Below are positions 53,788 through 57,465 of a stretch of DNA of 57,465 nucleotides, piece by piece. Position numbers and translations under genes: made by a program. The notes beneath the pieces were generated by a model that saw only the letters and a list, made by a program, of their open reading frames with translations, had not been told where the DNA came from and did no database searches. The stretch's first letter is position 1; every line of letters begins with the position of its first letter. Origin of the DNA: DASQZJ01 sp035638775 (lineage in GTDB: Bacteria; Pseudomonadota; Gammaproteobacteria; UBA5335; SLRW01); NCBI GenBank assembly GCA_035638775.1, contig DASQZJ010000056.1, positions 1 to 57,465 on the forward strand, given 5' to 3'.

Positions 53788-54882
53788 ATGAGGATGCTCC
53801 TCCCGCTGGCGCTGGCGGCCCTGCTCGCCGGCCCCGTCCCCGCGGTGGCGTCGGCCACTGCCCCGGAGATACCGCAGCACGCCGTGGTGCTCCTGTACCA
53901 TCGATTCGGCGACTCGCGTTATCCGAGCACCGACATCGACATGCCACGGTTCCGGGCGCAGCTGAACTACCTGGCGTCAAACGGTTTTCATGTCTGGCCC
54001 CTGCCGCGCATCATCCGCCATCTGCGTGACGGCCGGCCGATTCCCGACCACACCGTGGCCATCACCGTGGACGACGCCTACCGCACGGTGTACGAGAATG
54101 CTTATCCGCTGCTCAAGGCCCATCACTTCCCGTTCACCGTGTTCGTCGCGACCCGGGTCGTGGACGATCACGGTGCCAGCTTCATGACCTGGCAGCAGAT
54201 GCGGGAGATGGCACAGCACGGTGCGACCTTCGCTGACCACACGGTCGACCACCCGCATCTCGTCGACCGGCGCCAGGGCGAAGGCGGGCATGCCTGGGCC
54301 AAGCGGGTGCGGCGGGAGATCCGGAAGGCGCAACAACGGCTGCAGGCCAAGCTCGGGCCGAACAGCAATTCCGGCCCGAAGCTGTTCGCATACCCTTATG
54401 GCGAGTACAACCCGGCGCTGCAGAAGATGCTGCGGCAGATGGGCTACGTGAGCTTCGGCCAGCAGTCGGGCGCGATCGGTCCGGGATCCGACCTCGAGGC
54501 GCTGCCGCGCTTCCCCATGGCCGGGCGCTTCGGCACCATGGAGCAGTTCCGGAGCAAGATCGACACCCTGCCCCTGCCGGTGGCCTCGGCGACGCCGGAC
54601 GATCCCGTCTCGCCGCCGCGGGACCCGCCGGTGATGACAGTCACCCTGGGATCCGGACCCACCCGGGGTGAGCGCGACCAGCTGAGCTGTTACGGCAGCA
54701 ACCAGGGCCGTGTTCCGATCACCTGGCTGAACGCGGACCACACGCGGTTCCGGGTGCGCGCCCCGAAGGCGTTCCCCGAACGTCGGGCTCGCTACAATTG
54801 CACGGTCCCTGCCGGGGGTGGCCGCTACTACTGGTACAGCCATCCCTGGATCTGGCCCGGGCGACCGGAAAGCGGCGGCTGA
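53788..54882 (+). CDS. Exported polysaccharide deacetylase family protein
   Basis: 364 residues from ATG 53788 (ATG 53782 also possible) with a signal peptide (MRMLLPLALAALLAGPVPAV). The NodB-fold domain shows VLLYHRFGD, the metal/catalytic ITVDDAYRTVYENAYP, HTVDHPHLV and FAYPYGEYNPAL. A C-terminal domain of about 100 residues after a Pro-rich linker contains two cysteines (LSCYGSNQG, YNCTVPAGGG) and aromatic-rich strands, probably a carbohydrate-binding or structural beta domain. Probably periplasmic; the substrate is unknown. Confidence 0.92.
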   Translation: MRMLLPLALAALLAGPVPAVASATAPEIPQHAVVLLYHRFGDSRYPSTDIDMPRFRAQLNYLASNGFHVWPLPRIIRHLRDGRPIPDHTVAITVDDAYRTVYENAYPLLKAHHFPFTVFVATRVVDDHGASFMTWQQMREMAQHGATFADHTVDHPHLVDRRQGEGGHAWAKRVRREIRKAQQRLQAKLGPNSNSGPKLFAYPYGEYNPALQKMLRQMGYVSFGQQSGAIGPGSDLEALPRFPMAGRFGTMEQFRSKIDTLPLPVASATPDDPVSPPRDPPVMTVTLGSGPTRGERDQLSCYGSNQGRVPITWLNADHTRFRVRAPKAFPERRARYNCTVPAGGGRYYWYSHPWIWPGRPESGG

Positions 54883-54923
54883 ACGTCCCGCCGGCGAAAC
54901 GGCGTCCCGGCCAACCGCTGCGC

Positions 54924-55904
54924 TCAGGAATGCTGTGCGAGCTGCAGCCGGACCAGGCGGTTGAGGTTGTTCATCCGGATCATCGCACGGATGTCGTGCA
55001 CGTAGTCGCCACGCCGCGACGAATACAGCCGCAGTCCCACGACCAGCCGCGAGGGGTCCAGGGTCTGGCCCTTGCGCCGCAGAAACGCGCGCAGCTGGCG
55101 CAGTTCCGAGTAGGCGTCGCGGGTATCGATGTTCATGATGTAGTTGTGCACGGAGCTGCGCAGGTTGCGGTAGGTGCGCACATAGTGGTCGGCGTTCGGA
55201 CGGCGCCTGCGGGGTGTCAGGCCCCTGTCCGCGTCCCACGTCCAGATGCCGAACAGGTTATTGCCCTCGACGGCGAAGCGTGAGGTGCCCCAGCCGCTTT
55301 CGGTGGCGGCTTGCGCGAGCACCAGGCCCGGCGGCACCACGTCGACCCGGCGCAGCAGGGTCTTACGAAACGAGGGATCGTTGATCTGGCCGTCAACGTC
55401 GAACGCTTTTGCGATCCGCTGCACCTGCAAGGCCGCACGGGAACCGGGCTCGATCTTGCCGGCCGCGAACTGCCGCTTCAGGAATCGCCGTTCCCGACGG
55501 ATGCGCGTGTTCTCGGCCACCACCAGGGGAAGGACGGTCTGGAAGAACAGGGTCTTGCGCCGAGCAACCTTGACCTGGTCCAGGCCGGGAGGCAGGTTGG
55601 CCACCGCGATCGGGGGCACGCTGTCGGCCGGCGGCCATTGGTAGTCGGCGCGCCGGAAGACGCTTTCCAGGGCCGCCACCGAGCCGGGATCGACGCGTCT
55701 CAGGGTGACGTGTCCGAGGTGCGGGGCGCGGTAGCGCGTCGAGATGTAGCCGGCGCTCGCCAGCGCGAGCACGCCGGCCGTGCCCACTGTCAGCAGCAGC
55801 AGCTGGATGCGGGCGCGCGTACGCGCCCGGCGCTGCGCGGGCGACGGGGCGTTGCTCGCGCGACCGCGGCCCCCGCCTCGCATGCGCGGGATCGTCACAG
55901 GCAT
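54924..55904 (-). CDS. Bax-type glucosaminidase domain protein
   Basis: 326 residues from ATG 55904. A basic N-terminal stretch is followed by one membrane helix (about 33-52), then an extracytoplasmic region ending in the glucosaminidase (FlgJ/Bax-like) domain: LVLAQAATESGWGTSRFAVEGNNLFGIWTW with the catalytic Glu, and VHNYIMNIDTRDAYSELR. It likely cleaves peptidoglycan glycans. It is convergent with the deacetylase gene. Confidence 0.92.
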   Translation of the reverse strand: MPVTIPRMRGGGRGRASNAPSPAQRRARTRARIQLLLLTVGTAGVLALASAGYISTRYRAPHLGHVTLRRVDPGSVAALESVFRRADYQWPPADSVPPIAVANLPPGLDQVKVARRKTLFFQTVLPLVVAENTRIRRERRFLKRQFAAGKIEPGSRAALQVQRIAKAFDVDGQINDPSFRKTLLRRVDVVPPGLVLAQAATESGWGTSRFAVEGNNLFGIWTWDADRGLTPRRRRPNADHYVRTYRNLRSSVHNYIMNIDTRDAYSELRQLRAFLRRKGQTLDPSRLVVGLRLYSSRRGDYVHDIRAMIRMNNLNRLVRLQLAQHS

Positions 55905-56272
55905 ATTGTCATTCCGTAATTGCACCGGGAAAGCGCGAATCGGGCCGGAGCAGGGCCGCTGCGCCCCGGTCCGGCCCCGGCTGTTGCCGATTATACCGCA
56001 TACCAGCCTGCCGCCTCGGCTGCCTCCCCGGCTGGCACGGTGACGCCGGCGGGAAGACCCGAAAACGCGGTCCGGCGCGGCTGGCAGCAACCTGCCCGGG
56101 CAAGCGCGGAAGTGGCAGGTAAAGCATCCGGCCAGCGAGGTCCGGACCGCGCCCGACTCTGGCGAGCCGAAAAGTGGCAGGGTGGCCTGGTGTGGCCACG
56201 CACCGGACAGGGAAGTCCGGACCCGGCGAGCCCGGGAAGGGCAGGGAAGCCCTTCCCGGGCCTAAAGACCAT
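55905..56272. other. Intergenic region between the glucosaminidase gene and petC
   Basis: No gene supported. It contains ATTATA at 55990-55995 (TATAAT on the minus strand, a candidate -10 for the glucosaminidase gene, without a good -35) and the strong hairpin after petC. Confidence 0.4.
56230..56261 (-). terminator. 13-bp hairpin downstream of petC
   Basis: GCCCGGGAAGGGC and its exact complement are separated by six bases, 12 bases after the petC stop on the minus strand. No U-run follows, so it may end transcription inefficiently or protect the mRNA 3' end. Confidence 0.55.
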
Positions 56273-57028
56273 CTAATGGTCGATGGACTTCCAGTATTCC
56301 CGCTTGAGCAGCCAGGCCAGCGCCGCGAAGAAGATCAGGAACCCGATCACCCACGCGCCCAGGCGTGCCGACTCCATCTTCTCGGGCCGGCTCACGTAGG
56401 TCAGAAAGGTCACCAGGTCACGGTCGAAGCGGTCGAACTGCTTGGGCGTCAGCGAGCCCTTCTTCACCAGCTTCAGGTGGTCGATCACCTTCTCCTTGGT
56501 ACCGTCGGAGTCGGTCACCGTCTTGTACACCGGCTTCTGCAGGCCCTGCAGGTGCCAGAACACGTCCGGCATCGCCACCTTGGGGAAGACTGCGTTGTTC
56601 ACGCCGGTCTTCTGGGAGGGGTCGAGGTAGAAGCTCTTGATGTAGGTGTAGACCCAGTCCGCGCCGCGGATCCGGACCTCGTCAGACAGGTCCGGCGGCG
56701 CCTTGCCGAACCAGTTGGCGGCATCCTTGCGGGTCATGGCCACGGTCATGGGGTCCCAGATCTTGGCGCCGGTGAAGATCAGGTTGTCCTCGATCTGCTT
56801 GTCGGTCAGTCCGAGCCCGGGCTCGAGCTGTTTGTAGCGCATGTACTTCGCCTGGTGACAGCTCAGGCAGTAGTTGGCGAAGTCCCGGGCGCCGCGCTGG
56901 AGGGCGGGCCGGTTATGGAGATTGATGTTGACGTGTTCGAGCTGGGGCTGATCCCCGGCGGCACCCGCCGCGGGGGCGAGGAGCAGGCCGACCAGCACGG
57001 CCAGTACGATCGCGGTCTTCTTCTTCAT
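56273..57028 (-). CDS. petC: Cytochrome c1 of the bc1 complex
   Basis: Haem-bearing subunit that passes electrons from the Rieske protein to soluble cytochrome c. ATG 57028 starts a 251-residue precursor with a signal peptide (MKKKTAIVLAVLVGLLLAP). The haem motif CLSCH is at 54-58, the likely Met ligand is in VAMPDVFWHL, and a C-terminal membrane anchor lies at about 225-243. Its start overlaps the petB stop by one base, the usual petABC arrangement. Confidence 0.96.
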   Translation of the reverse strand: MKKKTAIVLAVLVGLLLAPAAGAAGDQPQLEHVNINLHNRPALQRGARDFANYCLSCHQAKYMRYKQLEPGLGLTDKQIEDNLIFTGAKIWDPMTVAMTRKDAANWFGKAPPDLSDEVRIRGADWVYTYIKSFYLDPSQKTGVNNAVFPKVAMPDVFWHLQGLQKPVYKTVTDSDGTKEKVIDHLKLVKKGSLTPKQFDRFDRDLVTFLTYVSRPEKMESARLGAWVIGFLIFFAALAWLLKREYWKSIDH

Positions 57029-57465
57029 CAGCTCGTCACCCTTTCCGGCACCGGTTTCGGCACGTTGAGATTCGTGAACGCGGGCAGAATGGTGAACACC
57101 GCCCAGTACAGGGCCGGAATCCACCAGGTCCTGGCCATCAGGTGGATCGGGATGTCTCCCACGCGCAGCCAGTCCAGCACGAAGATCAACGCGAGTGCCA
57201 GCACCAGCGTGCCGAGGTAGAAGCCTTTCCCGTGCGGGCGGCTGAGCACGATGGACAGGATGAAGAAGGAGAAGTACAGCTCCGCGAAGCGGAAACCGAT
57301 ATCCGCGTGGGCCGGCGTCGGTGAGAGCCCGCCGAGATACATGAGCACCAGGAAGGTGAAGGCGAACACCAGCAGCGCGAGCTTGTAGATCGGTCCGCGG
57401 TAGCGGTGCGACTTCACCGGGTTGCGGTCCAGGGCCGGCATGATGAACAGGATCAGCACCGCGGC
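57028..57465 (-). CDS. petB: Cytochrome b of the bc1 complex (5' part outside window)
   Basis: The C-terminal 145 residues of cytochrome b. It enters from the window's right edge, so the N-terminal haem-binding helices are not visible. Membrane helices are seen around YKLALLVFAFTFLVLMYLGG, FSFFILSIVL and GTLVLALALIFVLDW. The PTPAHADIGFRFAELYF loop and overlap with petC support the call. Confidence 0.92.
   Translation of the reverse strand, partial: AAVLILFIMPALDRNPVKSHRYRGPIYKLALLVFAFTFLVLMYLGGLSPTPAHADIGFRFAELYFSFFILSIVLSRPHGKGFYLGTLVLALALIFVLDWLRVGDIPIHLMARTWWIPALYWAVFTILPAFTNLNVPKPVPERVTS

Noticed and set aside
56100..56225. Tandem repeats (GTGGCAGG and GTCCGGAC each twice)
   Set aside because: Spacings differ (62 and 75 bases) and the rest does not align, so this is probably chance in GC-rich sequence.

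Overview
This is a GC-rich (roughly two-thirds G+C) gammaproteobacterial chromosome segment. The evidence is the housekeeping gene order: secDF, suhB-trmJ-cysE-isc, ndk-rlmN-pilW-rodZ-hisS-yfgM-bamB-der, xseA-guaB-guaA-tadA-mltF. This matches the order known from Pseudomonas and Escherichia, with specific gaps. A BCCT osmolyte transporter, a DUF929 thioredoxin-like protein, a beta-carbonic anhydrase and a cytochrome bc1 operon would suit a halotolerant, possibly acidophilic or chemolithoautotrophic member of the Ectothiorhodospiraceae/Chromatiales area. That placement is inference.

Layout. 1-3.1 kb: yajC (5' truncated)-secD-secF, the accessory Sec translocon. 3.1-8.8 kb: suhB, divergent from trmJ-cysE-iscR-iscS-IscU-like-iscA-ndk. 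8.8-16.5 kb: rlmN-pilW-rodZ-hisS-yfgM-bamB-der, closely packed. 16.5-24 kb: an M23 peptidase and xseA on the minus strand, guaB-guaA-tadA on the plus strand, and mltF convergent with tadA and overlapping its 3' end. 24.0-29 kb: tRNA-Ser(CGA), several partial copies of its 3' end, and a possible small island carrying a c-di-GMP phosphodiesterase-type sensor and a propeller-like orphan. 29-49.3 kb: an accessory stretch with gspG, a GT9 glycosyltransferase, a PAS-GGDEF-(degenerate EAL) protein, carbonic anhydrase, a porin, DUF929, DMT and FUSC membrane proteins, a methyltransferase, BCCT-Hsp20-Lon, a phosphodiesterase-fold protein, DUF1820 and an MBL hydrolase. 49.3-49.6 kb: a hairpin-forming MITE-like element. 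49.6-57.5 kb: purL, a polysaccharide deacetylase, a Bax-type glucosaminidase and petB-petC. In E. coli purL, mltF and tadA are neighbours; here about 25 kb lies between mltF and purL.

The most interesting observation is the isc locus. IscR, IscS and IscA keep their functional residues, but the IscU-position protein has lost all three cluster-ligating cysteines, the neighbouring histidine and the HscA-recognition motif. At the same time hscB, hscA, fdx and iscX are missing from the place where they normally sit, between iscA and ndk. This looks like coordinated loss of the chaperone/scaffold half of ISC with retention of a repurposed IscU-fold protein. Second is the tRNA-Ser neighbourhood, where the tRNA 3' half is duplicated directly and inverted, is interrupted by an array of small hairpins, and recurs 4.5 kb away as a possible att pair. 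Third, the two GGDEF/EAL proteins near each other have opposite degeneracies: one keeps only EAL residues, the other only GGDEF residues.
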